From Pseudomonas abietaniphila (GTDB lineage: Bacteria > Pseudomonadota > Gammaproteobacteria > Pseudomonadales > Pseudomonadaceae), in the NCBI RefSeq assembly GCF_900100795.1, contig NZ_FNCO01000003.1, forward strand, positions 372,001 through 436,000: a DNA stretch of 64,000 bases, in the 5' to 3' direction. The notes under the pieces were generated by a model. It did not search any database, was not told where the DNA came from, and was given only the letters and a program-made list of their open reading frames with translations. Position 1 is the first letter of the stretch. Each line of letters opens with the position of its first letter. Below are positions 45,589 through 54,421 of this stretch, piece by piece. The translations under genes and the position numbers were made by a program.

Positions 45589-45679
45589 CGTGGGAGCGAA
45601 TTCATTCGCGAGACGTCGGTACATTCGACACCTCTGTATCGCCTGGAAGATCGTTCGCGAATAAATTCGCTCCCACAGG
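45589..45679. repeat. REPIN
   Basis: Inverted arms CGTGGGAGCGAATTCATTCG (45589) and AATAAATTCGCTCCCACAGG (ending 45678-45679), lying between tadG and the DUF4136 genes. Confidence 0.85.
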
Positions 45680-45722
45680 GGACAGGGTGGACCAGCACGC
45701 CAAGGTGGCGGTCACGCATCGA

Positions 45723-46289
45723 TCAATGAGGCGGATACTGCTGCAGAATCTTTTGCACGGTCTGACGCAGCGCCAGCTCGCGCGCTGCCGGGTTGGCGTT
45801 GTTATCGCTCACGACCTGCTCGGTGCTGCCCCGCCACACCAGCTTGCCGTCCATACCGTCGAGCATGTCGATCTGCAGGGTTGAGACTTTGTAATCCACA
45901 TTGCGCGTCTCGGTGCCGATCGGGCCGCCCCAGTAACCGCCCCATGGGTTGCCCCAATAGCCGCCACCACCGTAGTTGGTGGTGACCATCTGTTGGCGGT
46001 TTTCAACGATCAGCCAGGCTTGCACCTGCAGGTCAGCTTTTGCCCCCGGTGCGGCCATGCGCAGACCTCGTTGATCGAGTTGCTCGCTCACCGACTGGCG
46101 AATGCGTTGTTCGGTCAAGTCACTCTTGATGCGTGGGTCGTTCGGTTGATATTGCAGGCCGGGTTCTTTCCAGGCCCAGGTTCGATACCCGCCGAAATCG
46201 CGCTGTGCGTCGAAGTCACGACTGACCCGATCGGTCTGGCAGGCGGCGAGCATCAAGGCAACACACACGACAGCGATACAGCGAAACAT
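45723..46289 (-). CDS. DUF4136 lipoprotein, paralogue 1
   Basis: The function is unknown. It has 188 residues from ATG 46289, behind GGAGAACC. Lipobox LAAC at 14-17. The DUF4136 core begins RDFDAQRDFGGYRTWAWKEP and ends with ELALRQTVQKILQQYPP. In between is a Tyr/Gly/Trp-rich loop (GGGGYWGNPWGGYWGG). It lies 68 bases downstream of a paralogue with the same architecture. Confidence 0.88.
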   Translation of the reverse strand: MFRCIAVVCVALMLAACQTDRVSRDFDAQRDFGGYRTWAWKEPGLQYQPNDPRIKSDLTEQRIRQSVSEQLDQRGLRMAAPGAKADLQVQAWLIVENRQQMVTTNYGGGGYWGNPWGGYWGGPIGTETRNVDYKVSTLQIDMLDGMDGKLVWRGSTEQVVSDNNANPAARELALRQTVQKILQQYPPH

Positions 46290-46357
46290 GTTGGTTCTCC
46301 AGCGCATGCACTTAACGTTTGCGTAGCGGGTTACGAATAGCGGGCTACGAATCAGGA

Positions 46358-46981
46358 TCAGGAAGGTGGATAGGCGGTCAATGCGTGCTGCACGGCCTGG
46401 CGCAACGCCTTGGCGCGATCCGACTGATCGCCCCCACTGCCGGTTTCCGCACTGGCGCTCCACACCGGCTGGCCGCTGCGAGCATCGAACATGCTGATCC
46501 GCACCACCACCACTTGCTCTTGATAGGTCCGGACAATCGGCACACTGGCATAGCCGCCGTAACCATTGCGATAGCCGTTGTAATACCCCACACCGGCGCC
46601 GCCGTAATACGGGTCGTAATAATCGTCCCGGACTTGCCGGACACGGGTTTCCGTCCGGGTGTCGGCGGTGACGCGCAGATCGGCGGCCTGGGGGTTCTGC
46701 GAAGGGCGAAGACCGCGCTGATCCAGTCCGTTGCTCACAGCTTCCGCCACTTGTGCGGAGTCAGCCCATTGAGTGCCAGGCGGCAACTGGCCGTTGAGCC
46801 AGGTCCAGTTGCGGTAGCGACCGAAGTCACGCGGCGCGGCAGGATAGGCACTCATGTCGATCGCATTGGCCGCCTGTGGCGGCGCAGGCGGGATCGCGGC
46901 GGACACGGCGTTGTAGGGGTTGGGGCTCTGACACGCGGCGAGTCCCAGGCAGAGTGAAAGCAAAGCAAGGCGGCGTTTCAT
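46358..46981 (-). CDS. DUF4136 lipoprotein, paralogue 2
   Basis: A 207-residue lipoprotein of unknown function (start [10 protein letters not shown], behind GCGGAGACC; lipobox LAAC at 14-17). The family core [18 protein letters not shown] and C-terminal [18 protein letters not shown] parallel paralogue 1. It also carries an aromatic/Gly loop ([20 protein letters not shown]). It probably arose by tandem duplication; the pair are likely co-transcribed, and the gene follows cmoM by 20 bases. Confidence 0.88.
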   Translation of the reverse strand: MKRRLALLSLCLGLAACQSPNPYNAVSAAIPPAPPQAANAIDMSAYPAAPRDFGRYRNWTWLNGQLPPGTQWADSAQVAEAVSNGLDQRGLRPSQNPQAADLRVTADTRTETRVRQVRDDYYDPYYGGAGVGYYNGYRNGYGGYASVPIVRTYQEQVVVVRISMFDARSGQPVWSASAETGSGGDQSDRAKALRQAVQHALTAYPPS

Positions 46982-47001
46982 GATGGTCTCCGCAGATAGC
47001 C

Positions 47002-47751
47002 TCAAACAGGTCGGCACATCCAGTGCAGATAACGTCCCAGTCCGGCAAAACTTGGGTGACGTCGATGCGCGAGCTCCATTTCCAGTAAATCTGCGAGCTC
47101 GGCTTTCGCCTGAAACTCCACCGGCATGTAATCGTGGAAAACACGAACGCCACTCTGGGTTTCGACCCGCCACTGACCTTCAAGTTGCGCCGCTAATTCG
47201 CGGGGATCAAGAGGTTGTTGCGGGGTCAGGCTCTGTTTTTCACCGGCCAGGGTATTTCGGCGCATTTTCTTGAAATGGCCTTTGAGCAGATTGCGGTAGA
47301 TGAGTGCGTCGCGGTTGTAAAACGCCAGCGACAACCAGCCATCGGCTTTGGTCAATTGATGCAGCGCAGGCAGGATCGTGTGCGGCTCGGCCAGCCACTC
47401 CAGCACGGCATGGCAGAGCACCAGATCGTAGGGCTCGGTCAGCTGGCCGGGCAGGTCCTGCCACGGCGCCTGAATGAACGTGCCTGACTGGCCCGCTTCG
47501 GCGAAGCGCTGGCGAGCGCCCTCAAGCATTGGCTCGGCAGGTTCGGCCAGCGTGACGTCATGGCCACGCTCTGCCAGCCACAGCGCCATGTGACCCAGGC
47601 CCGCGCCGATGTCCAGCACGCGTAAGGGGCGATCCGGCAGGCTTTCTTTCAGGTCCGCCTGCAACACCGCCAGACGAATCGCGCCTTTTGCGCCGCCGTA
47701 GATCTTCTCGGCGAAGCGCGTCGCTAGCTGGTCGAAATGCCGGTCGCTCAT
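47002..47751 (-). CDS. cmoM: tRNA 5-carboxymethoxyuridine methyltransferase CmoM
   Basis: A SAM-dependent methyltransferase, formerly SmtA, that methylates cmo5U34 in tRNA. It has 249 residues from ATG 47751, which overlaps the upstream stop by four bases (ATGA). Motif [19 protein letters not shown] is near residues 53-70, and the post-motif [12 protein letters not shown] is conserved. The N-terminus [21 protein letters not shown] is diagnostic of the CmoM group. Confidence 0.92.
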   Translation of the reverse strand: MSDRHFDQLATRFAEKIYGGAKGAIRLAVLQADLKESLPDRPLRVLDIGAGLGHMALWLAERGHDVTLAEPAEPMLEGARQRFAEAGQSGTFIQAPWQDLPGQLTEPYDLVLCHAVLEWLAEPHTILPALHQLTKADGWLSLAFYNRDALIYRNLLKGHFKKMRRNTLAGEKQSLTPQQPLDPRELAAQLEGQWRVETQSGVRVFHDYMPVEFQAKAELADLLEMELAHRRHPSFAGLGRYLHWMCRPV

Positions 47752-48053
47752 TTGCTGAACCGCCGTTCGCTGTCCGCCAGCTTGGCGCGCACCACTTCGT
47801 TCATGTCCAGGCCCAGTTCGCTGCACATCAGCAGTAAGTACAGCACGATATCGCCCACTTCCTGGCCCGCATGCGCCAGCTCTTCAGCCGGCAACTGACG
47901 CGACTGGTCTTCGGTTTTCCACTGGAAGATTTCCACCAACTCGGCCATTTCCACACTGGCTGCCATCGCCAGGTTCTTGGGGCTGTGAAATTGGCGCCAG
48001 TCGTTGGTGTCGCGGATGCGATGCAGGCGTTGGGTGAGTTCGTCGAGGTTCAT
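47748..48053 (-). CDS. MazG-like nucleotide pyrophosphohydrolase
   Basis: A 101-residue all-alpha NTP pyrophosphatase of the RS21-C6/dCTPase-like group, probably removing non-canonical dNTPs. The metal-binding pattern is ELVEIFQW with EVGDIVLYLLLM, i.e. ExxE and ExxD. The start MNLDELTQRLHRIRDTNDWR follows AGGAGAC. It is translationally coupled to cmoM. Confidence 0.9.
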   Translation of the reverse strand: MNLDELTQRLHRIRDTNDWRQFHSPKNLAMAASVEMAELVEIFQWKTEDQSRQLPAEELAHAGQEVGDIVLYLLLMCSELGLDMNEVVRAKLADSERRFSK

Positions 48054-48123
48054 GTGCGGGTCTCCTGAAGGTGCGTAGCTTCAGGGGGATGGGCGATTGA
48101 AGCAAGTGGAGCTGATGTGAAAC

Positions 48124-48259
48124 TGTAGGAGCGTGGCTTGTCCCGCGATCGACGGGGAACCCGTCGCGAAATCTGCAAACGCGGCTTGTCTGACGCTGCC
48201 AAGGCGTATGGACTTGCGACGGGTTCCCCGCCGATCGCGGGACAAGCCACGCTCCTACA
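48124..48259. repeat. Long-armed REPIN (44-bp arms)
   Basis: Left arm 48124-48167 (starts TGTAGGAGCGTGGCTTGTCC) and right arm 48216-48259 are reverse complements at 43 of 44 positions, with a 48-base spacer. It is the longest inverted repeat I found in the window, placed between the MazG-like and MaoC-like genes. Confidence 0.92.
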
Positions 48260-48271
48260 TAGATAACCCTC

Positions 48272-49129
48272 TCACTCCGACGCGGGCTGCCAGCTCCCGA
48301 CCATGTGCACGATCCCTTCCTTGCCCTCGACCTTCAACTGCCCGTGCGAACCTGCCGCGCTGGCGGATAACGTCAATTCGCTCGGTAAGCGCACCGGCTT
48401 TTGAAACTCCACGCGAATGTCCACGTTCGACGCGGGTAGGTGGTCTTCCAGTGCAGCCAGCGTTCGGCTTTTTATCCACAGGCCGTGGGCGATAGCCGTG
48501 GGGAAACCAAACAGTTTGGCGCTGGCATCGCTCAAGTGAATGGGGTTGTAATCGCCGCTGACCTTGGCGTACTGCCGACCGATGTCGGACGGCGCGTACC
48601 AGGTCGCCAGTTCGGTCATCGGCAACGGCGCCGGCTCATAGGCGCCTTCCACTTCGCCTTCAATCTGCACACCGCGACAGAGCATGGTGCTGTGTTCTTC
48701 CCACAGCAGCCCCAAGGCGTCCTCGATCTGGGTAATCAGGCTGAACGTCGCACCTTTGGCGTGAGGCTTCAGGTCGGCGACGCGCACGCTCACCTGGGCC
48801 TTGATCACGCTGCCCAGCGGGCGACGAATGCTGATGCGGTTTTGCAGGTGCACCAGTCCCAACAACGGGAAGGGGAAATCCTTGTCCGTCAGCAGCTTCA
48901 TTTGCAGTGGAAACGCGAGCACATGGGGATAAGTCGGCGGTAACAGGCTGCTGGGGACAAAACCGCAGACTTTGGAGAACGCATTGACCTTCTCGGGATC
49001 GACCGACACCCAGCAGCGCAAGCCCTGATCGGGCAGTTGCGTACCACTGACCTTGCGCCGCAGAGCGGCCTGCATGAACAAACCGGGCAGCGCGGGTGGA
49101 GCATCCAGATAACGCCAATGTGCACTCAT
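48272..49129 (-). CDS. MaoC-like hot-dog dehydratase
   Basis: A predicted (R)-specific enoyl-acyl hydratase or acyl dehydratase, 285 residues from MSAHWRYLD (GGGAG precedes it). An N-terminal degenerate hot-dog half is followed by a C-terminal MaoC domain with the catalytic segment VSGDYNPIHLSDASAKLFGF and AIAHGLW. It lies 49 bases downstream of the FabG-like gene on the same strand. Together with the divergent thiolase it supplies most steps of an acyl-chain cycle. Confidence 0.9.
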   Translation of the reverse strand: MSAHWRYLDAPPALPGLFMQAALRRKVSGTQLPDQGLRCWVSVDPEKVNAFSKVCGFVPSSLLPPTYPHVLAFPLQMKLLTDKDFPFPLLGLVHLQNRISIRRPLGSVIKAQVSVRVADLKPHAKGATFSLITQIEDALGLLWEEHSTMLCRGVQIEGEVEGAYEPAPLPMTELATWYAPSDIGRQYAKVSGDYNPIHLSDASAKLFGFPTAIAHGLWIKSRTLAALEDHLPASNVDIRVEFQKPVRLPSELTLSASAAGSHGQLKVEGKEGIVHMVGSWQPASE

Positions 49130-49178
49130 TGAAATTCTCCCGTGTTCATTCTCTTGAGCCCCGCCCAGTAAACAGGGC

Positions 49179-50534
49179 TCAGGCACCCATGACGCTTTGT
49201 CCACAGACCCGCAGCACCTGGCCGCTGACCGAGCCTGTGCCCGGCTGGCTCAACCATGCCACTGCCTCGGCGACATCCTGAGGCAGGCCGCCCTGGCCCA
49301 GCGAGCTCATGCGACGGCCCGCTTCACGCAGGGCAAACGGCATATGCGCGGTCATGCTCGTTTCGATGAACCCCGGCGCGACGGCGTTAATGCTGATGCC
49401 ACGTTCTTTCAGCGACGGCGCCAATGCGCGTGCCAGGCCGATCAGGCCAGCTTTGCTGGTGGTGTAGTTGGTTTGCCCGCGATTGCCTGCCAGGCCGCTG
49501 ATCGATGCCATCAGGATCACGCTGCCGTTGTCATGCAGCGCGCCCGCATCGATCAACGCTTGAGTCAGGACTTGCGGAGCATTGAGGTTGACGTTCAGCA
49601 CCGAGTCCCAAAAATCCGCCGTCATGTTGGCCAGGGTTTTATCCCGCGTGATGCCCGCGTTGTGGACCACGATGTCGAGCCCGCCTGGAATACGTTCGAT
49701 CAACTGTGTCGCGGCATCGGGCGCGCAGATATCCAGCACCACAGCCTGACCACCCAAGCGTGCGGCCAGTGCCTCGAGGTCGGCCTTGGCCTGCGGCACA
49801 TCCAGCAACACAATATCGGCGCCGTCCCGTGCAAGGGTTTCGGCGATGGCGGCGCCGATCCCTCGGGCAGCACCGGTCACCAGCGCCTTGCGTCCGGCCA
49901 GCGGACGACTCCAGTCCTGCACCTGGGCTTCGCACGCGCTCAGACGAATCACTTGCCCGGAAATGAACGCACTTTTCGGCGAAAGGAAGAATCGTAGCGC
50001 GCCTTCGAGTTGCTCCTCGGCACATTCCTCGACCTGCAACAGCTGAACCGTGCCGCCGTTGCGCATTTCCTTGGCCAGCGAGCGGCTGAAGCCCTCGATG
50101 GCTTGCTGCGTGCTGGCGGCCAGCGGATCGCTCAGTGAATCCGGGACGCGCCCCAGTATGACGACGTGCGCGCTAGGGGCCAGATGGCGCAGCACGGGCT
50201 GAAAGAACTCCCGCAGCTGACCCAGTTGGTGGGCGTGCAACAGCGGACTGGCATCGAACACCACGGCCTTGATCTTCGAGCCTTGTTCACCGGTCCAGGG
50301 GTGGGCGCCACTGACATCGCTGCCGAAACTGAACAACAAATCCGTCATGCGCGGTGCAAACCTGCTGACGCGCTCGGCAAGGGGGCCGCTACTCAACAAC
50401 AGCGCGCCTTCAACCGGGCGCAAACGACCCGCTTGCCAGCGCTCCAGGCGAGCGGGCGCAGGCAGACCTACCGCCCCGACCAGTCGGCGGCCGATGTCCG
50501 AGTTGGCGAAGTCAATGTAGCGATCAGATGCCAT
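49179..50534 (-). CDS. 3-oxoacyl-ACP reductase, large (FabG4-like) SDR
   Basis: A 451-residue short-chain dehydrogenase of the high-molecular-weight FabG type. An N-terminal, Rossmann-like but degenerate domain (about 1-200) precedes the catalytic SDR domain. That domain has NADP-binding TGAARGIG near 218, NAG (VHNAGITRD), catalytic Ser in ASISGLAG and YxxxK in NYTTSKAG. It probably reduces 3-oxoacyl-CoA or -ACP. It is divergent from the thiolase across 104 bases and followed by the MaoC-like gene. Confidence 0.93.
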   Translation of the reverse strand: MASDRYIDFANSDIGRRLVGAVGLPAPARLERWQAGRLRPVEGALLLSSGPLAERVSRFAPRMTDLLFSFGSDVSGAHPWTGEQGSKIKAVVFDASPLLHAHQLGQLREFFQPVLRHLAPSAHVVILGRVPDSLSDPLAASTQQAIEGFSRSLAKEMRNGGTVQLLQVEECAEEQLEGALRFFLSPKSAFISGQVIRLSACEAQVQDWSRPLAGRKALVTGAARGIGAAIAETLARDGADIVLLDVPQAKADLEALAARLGGQAVVLDICAPDAATQLIERIPGGLDIVVHNAGITRDKTLANMTADFWDSVLNVNLNAPQVLTQALIDAGALHDNGSVILMASISGLAGNRGQTNYTTSKAGLIGLARALAPSLKERGISINAVAPGFIETSMTAHMPFALREAGRRMSSLGQGGLPQDVAEAVAWLSQPGTGSVSGQVLRVCGQSVMGA

Positions 50535-50638
50535 GGAACACTCTCCTTGAGTCGGGGTTCAAAGCAGTGGACCACACTCGCCTGCAGAAAGTCCTACGCT
50601 CTTCAGTTGAGCAACCCACACGAGAAAGGGAGATTTCA

Positions 50639-51916
50639 ATGAGTCAGATACGCCGCGTGGCCATCATCGGAGGGAATCGGATCCCGTTTGCCCGCTCCAA
50701 CGGGGCGTACGCCACCGCCAGCAATCAGGACATGCTGACCGCAGCGCTCGAGGGCCTGATCGAGCGCTTCAACTTGCATGGCCTGCGCATGGGGGAAGTC
50801 GCGGCCGGGGCGGTACTCAAGCATTCCCGGGACTTCAACCTGACCCGCGAATGCGTGCTGGGCTCGCGGTTGTCCCCTCAAACGCCCGCGTATGACATCC
50901 AGCAAGCCTGCGGCACCGGACTTGAAGCGGCCTTGCTGGTCGCCAACAAAATTGCGCTGGGGCAAATCGAATGCGGCATCGCCGGAGGCGTGGATACCAC
51001 CTCTGATGCGCCAATCGGGGTCAACGAAGACCTGCGGCAGATCCTGCTGCAGGTCAATCGCAGCAAAACCACAGCCGACAAGCTCAAGGCGCTGACACAG
51101 TTGCGCCCGCATAACCTCAAGCCGGAATTGCCGCGCAATGGCGAGCCGCGCACGGGGTTGTCGATGGGGCAGCATTGCGAGCTGATGGCGCAGACCTGGC
51201 AGATTCCCCGTGAGGCGCAGGATCAACTGGCGCTTGAGAGTCATCAGAAGATGGCCGCCGCGTATGCCGAAGGCTGGCAGAGCGATCTGATCACTCCGTT
51301 TCTGGGGCTGACCCGCGACAACAACCTGCGGGTCGACGCGAGCCTGGAAAAGCTCGCATCGCTCAAGCCTGCGTACGAGCGCAGCGCCAAGGGCACGTTG
51401 ACGGCTGGCAACTCCACGCCGCTGACCGATGGCGCCTCACTGGTCCTGTTGGCGAGTGAAGACTGGGCGCGCGAGCGTGGCCTGCCGGTCCTGGCCTACT
51501 GGCGCGACGGCGAGGCAGCGGCAGTGGACTTCGTGCGCGGTGAAGAAGGTTTGCTGATGGCGCCGGTGTATGCGGTGCCGAGGCTTCTGGCTCGTAATGG
51601 GCTGACCTTGCAGGACTTCGATTATTACGAAATCCATGAAGCCTTCGCGGCACAGGTGCTGTGCACCTTGAAGGCGTGGGAGGATGCGGATTACTGCAAG
51701 ACCCGGCTGGGCCTCGACACGCCACTGGGTTCGATCGATCGCAGCAAACTCAACGTCAAAGGCAGTTCGCTTGCGGCAGGGCATCCATTTGCAGCCACCG
51801 GCGGACGCATCGTCGCCAACCTTGCGAAGCTGCTGAGTGTGGCCGGGCAGGGACGCGGCCTGATCTCGATTTGTGCGGCAGGCGGGCAGGGCGTCACGGC
51901 CATTATCGAGCGGTGA
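50639..51916 (+). CDS. Acetyl-CoA C-acetyltransferase (thiolase)
   Basis: A thiolase-superfamily enzyme, 425 residues from ATG 50639 behind AAAGGGAGATTTC. The nucleophile is Cys91 (IQQACGTGLEAA), the histidine lies in YEIHEAFAAQ, and the second Cys in ISICAAGGQG. The sequence resembles the FadI-like branch more than the classical short thiolases. In P. aeruginosa a thiolase, an SDR and an AraC-type regulator are arranged similarly (from memory). Confidence 0.93.
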   Translation: MSQIRRVAIIGGNRIPFARSNGAYATASNQDMLTAALEGLIERFNLHGLRMGEVAAGAVLKHSRDFNLTRECVLGSRLSPQTPAYDIQQACGTGLEAALLVANKIALGQIECGIAGGVDTTSDAPIGVNEDLRQILLQVNRSKTTADKLKALTQLRPHNLKPELPRNGEPRTGLSMGQHCELMAQTWQIPREAQDQLALESHQKMAAAYAEGWQSDLITPFLGLTRDNNLRVDASLEKLASLKPAYERSAKGTLTAGNSTPLTDGASLVLLASEDWARERGLPVLAYWRDGEAAAVDFVRGEEGLLMAPVYAVPRLLARNGLTLQDFDYYEIHEAFAAQVLCTLKAWEDADYCKTRLGLDTPLGSIDRSKLNVKGSSLAAGHPFAATGGRIVANLAKLLSVAGQGRGLISICAAGGQGVTAIIER

Positions 51917-52019
51917 TGATGTCGGGCGGTTTTCGCGGCTGCAGGGATTGAGGCAGGCGCGACTGGCAGTACTTCTGCGCTGCACCGTAAACTGCCGCTT
52001 CACGACACAAGGCCTGCTC

Positions 52020-52826
52020 ATGCCGACCAACGGACACCGCCCCGCACGCAACGCAGACACCCAGCGGCTCATCCCGGCGCTGGCGGATCTGCCCAGGCCG
52101 CTTTATGCCCGCGCCGAAAGCCTGAGTGCCGGATCCTGGACGCCGACTCATCGTCACGACTGGGTGCAGTTCTCCTACGCGATCAGCGGCGTGCTGGGCG
52201 TACACACCGAGCAAGGCAGCTTCTTCGCACCGCCGCAGTGGGGCGTCTGGATTCCGGCCGGGCTGGATCATGAGGTGGTCACCTCGACGCGCGCGGAAAT
52301 GCGCAGCCTGTACGTGCGTGCGCAAGATTCCCAGTGGGCGCCGAATCGATGCAGGGTGCTGGAGGTCACGCCGCTGGCCCGTGAGCTGATCAAGACGTTC
52401 TGCCTGCTTCCTGCCGATTACCCCGAGCACGACAGCCACCAATCACGCCTCGTTAATGTGTTGCTCGATCAGTTGGCGAGTTTGCCAGAGGTGGGCTTCT
52501 CCCTTCCGTTGCCCCGTCATGCCCGTTTGCTTGCGCTGTGCAATGAACTGGTGGACGACCCTGGGCAGGCCATCACGCTGACCGAGTGGGCGTCGCGCCT
52601 GAACATGTCGGAAAAAACGCTGATGCGCCTGTTCCAGCGCGAAACGGGGCTGAGCTTCCGGGGCTGGCGTCAGCGAGCGAGGCTGTTGGCGTCGCTCAAT
52701 GCCTTGGAAGAGGGCGAAAGCGTGACGCGCACCGCGCTCAATTGTGGTTACGATTCCACGTCGGCATTCATTGCTGCATTCAAGGGGTTGTTTGGCTTCA
52801 CGCCTGGCGAACTGTTCAGAAACTGA
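52020..52826 (+). CDS. AraC-family transcriptional regulator
   Basis: A 268-residue regulator from ATG 52020. The N-terminal cupin-type sensor domain contains PTHRHDWVQFSYAISGVLGV and PPQWGVWIPAGLDHEV. The C-terminal double HTH contains LTEWASRLNMSEKTLMRLFQ and the family signature CGYDSTSAFIAAFKGLFGFTPGE. It follows the thiolase by about 100 bases on the same strand and is a good candidate to control that divergent acyl module. No operator could be assigned. Confidence 0.93.
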   Translation: MPTNGHRPARNADTQRLIPALADLPRPLYARAESLSAGSWTPTHRHDWVQFSYAISGVLGVHTEQGSFFAPPQWGVWIPAGLDHEVVTSTRAEMRSLYVRAQDSQWAPNRCRVLEVTPLARELIKTFCLLPADYPEHDSHQSRLVNVLLDQLASLPEVGFSLPLPRHARLLALCNELVDDPGQAITLTEWASRLNMSEKTLMRLFQRETGLSFRGWRQRARLLASLNALEEGESVTRTALNCGYDSTSAFIAAFKGLFGFTPGELFRN

Positions 52827-53071
52827 AAGTTTTGTCGTTCACCTGTTGGGCCGTTCGTCGATCTGTCCGCCTGGCGGGTCAAGGCCTTGATTCAGGGGGC
52901 TGAGTCCCAGCTGCAGCCCGGCATGAAAGGTGCTTGGATGAACTCAGGGAACGTATGGTTTGCAACTGAATCCATGACTGCATTCCATAACCCCCTACTC
53001 GCTGGCAGAGGATTGCCGTATAACGAGCAACAATCGCGTGTTTGGCAACGAAGGACCCACAATAAAAGCTG

Positions 53072-53965
53072 ATGAAGACTCCAAAACGCATTGAACCCCT
53101 GATCGAAGACGGTCTGGTAGACGAGGTGCTGCGTCCGCTGATGAGCGGCAAAGAGGCAGCTGTTTATGTGGTGCGCTGTGGCAAAGAGCTACGGTGCGCG
53201 AAGGTTTACAAGGAGGCGAACAAACGCAGTTTCCGTCAGGCCGCGGAGTACCAGGAAGGCCGTAAGGTCCGTAACAGTCGCCAGGCCCGCGCCATGGCGA
53301 AAGGCTCGAAGTTCGGTCGCAAGGAAACTGAGGACGCTTGGCAGAACGCCGAAGTGGCAGCCTTGTTCCGGCTGGCCAATGCGGGTGTCAGAGTGCCCAA
53401 GCCGTACGACTTCCTTGAAGGCGTATTGTTGATGGAAATGGTCTCTGACGAATACGGCGATGCGGCGCCCCGTCTAAATGACGTCACGATGGAACCTGAT
53501 CAGGCCCGCGAGTATCACGCGTTCCTGATTCAGCAAATCGTGCTGATGTTGTGTACCGGTCTGGTGCACGGTGACCTTTCCGAGTTCAACGTGCTGCTGT
53601 CGCCGGATGGCCCGGTCATTATCGATCTGCCTCAGGCGGTCGACGCAGCGGGCAACAACCACGCGTTCAGCATGCTGGAGCGCGACGTTAATAACATGGC
53701 GTCCTACTTCGGTCGCTTTGCGCCGGAACTGAAGCAGACTCGCTTCGCCAGGGAGATGTGGTCGTACTACGAGGCTGGCACGCTTTCGCCTGCCACCGTG
53801 CTGACCGGCGTATTTGCCGATCCGGACGACATTGCCGACGTTGGCAGCGTGCTGCGCGAGATCGAAGCAGCGCGTCTGGACGAGGACCGCCGCCAGGCTG
53901 CTCGGGCAGCGGATGATGCGCCACCAAGCAAAGCCGAAGAACCGCCTCCGCCCTGGATGCAGTGA
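53072..53965 (+). CDS. RIO-type serine protein kinase
   Basis: A 297-residue bacterial member of the RIO family. The glycine-poor nucleotide loop is SGKEAAVYVV (25-34), ATP-anchoring Lys44 (CAKVYK), catalytic loop HGDLSEFN (166-173) with Asp168 and Asn173, and metal-binding IDLPQ with Asp185 replacing DFG. All residues for phosphotransfer are present. The C-terminal about 30 residues are a charged Pro/Glu tail. The substrate is unknown. RIO kinases are best known from ribosome maturation in archaea and eukaryotes, so the bacterial role is open. A terminator follows directly. Confidence 0.9.
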   Translation: MKTPKRIEPLIEDGLVDEVLRPLMSGKEAAVYVVRCGKELRCAKVYKEANKRSFRQAAEYQEGRKVRNSRQARAMAKGSKFGRKETEDAWQNAEVAALFRLANAGVRVPKPYDFLEGVLLMEMVSDEYGDAAPRLNDVTMEPDQAREYHAFLIQQIVLMLCTGLVHGDLSEFNVLLSPDGPVIIDLPQAVDAAGNNHAFSMLERDVNNMASYFGRFAPELKQTRFAREMWSYYEAGTLSPATVLTGVFADPDDIADVGSVLREIEAARLDEDRRQAARAADDAPPSKAEEPPPPWMQ

Positions 53966-53978
53966 TCGGTTAAACATA

Positions 53979-54004
53979 AAACCCGGCTCCGGCCGGGTTT
54001 TTTG
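53979..54004. terminator. Bidirectional terminator between RIO kinase and cueR
   Basis: AAACCCGGC / GCCGGGTTT with a four-base loop and T-run on the plus strand (A-run on the other side), between convergent gene ends. Confidence 0.93.
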
Positions 54005-54019
54005 TTGTCTGCGCAGGGC

Positions 54020-54421
54020 TTAATGGCAACACCCCCCCGACTCCAGATTCTTCAAGATGGGGCAGTCCGGTCGATCGTTGCCCTGACAGTGCTCGACCAG
54101 ATCCTGCAGCGTGTCCCTCAAGCCCGCGAGTTCTTCGATCTTCTGATTCAGCTCCACAATGTGTTTGTGGGCCAGCGCTTTCACATCGGCGCTGGCTCGA
54201 CCTCGGTCTTGCCACAAGGTCAGCAGTTTGCCGACCTCTTCCAGTGAAAAGCCCAGATCCCGCGAGCGCTTGATGAACGCCAGGGTGTGCAGGTCGTTAG
54301 TACTGTAGACGCGGTAGCCGCTGTCAGTGCGGGTGGCTGCCTGCAGCAAGCCGATGGACTCGTAGTACCGAATCATCTTTGCGCTCAGACCACTGCTCTT
54401 CGCGGCTTGGCCGATATTCAT
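54020..54421 (-). CDS. cueR: Copper-responsive MerR-family activator CueR
   Basis: Senses Cu(I) and activates copA and copZ by unwinding promoters with a long spacer. The 133 residues include the N-terminal winged HTH ([20 protein letters not shown]), the coiled-coil dimerisation helix, and the metal loop CQGNDRPDC with Cys112 and Cys120. Ser77, typical of the monovalent-metal sensors, is in RASADV. It overlaps the copA stop by four bases, so regulator and pump share a transcript. Confidence 0.96.
   Translation of the reverse strand: MNIGQAAKSSGLSAKMIRYYESIGLLQAATRTDSGYRVYSTNDLHTLAFIKRSRDLGFSLEEVGKLLTLWQDRGRASADVKALAHKHIVELNQKIEELAGLRDTLQDLVEHCQGNDRPDCPILKNLESGGCCH

Noticed and set aside
45453..45719. 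N-terminal extension of TadG by 89 codons
   Set aside because: It translates REPIN DNA, and a strong AGGAG site marks the downstream ATG at 45452.
52887..53072. Possible 61-residue gene between the AraC regulator and the RIO kinase
   Set aside because: No ribosome-binding site, no motif, and the composition does not resemble neighbouring genes; left as non-coding.
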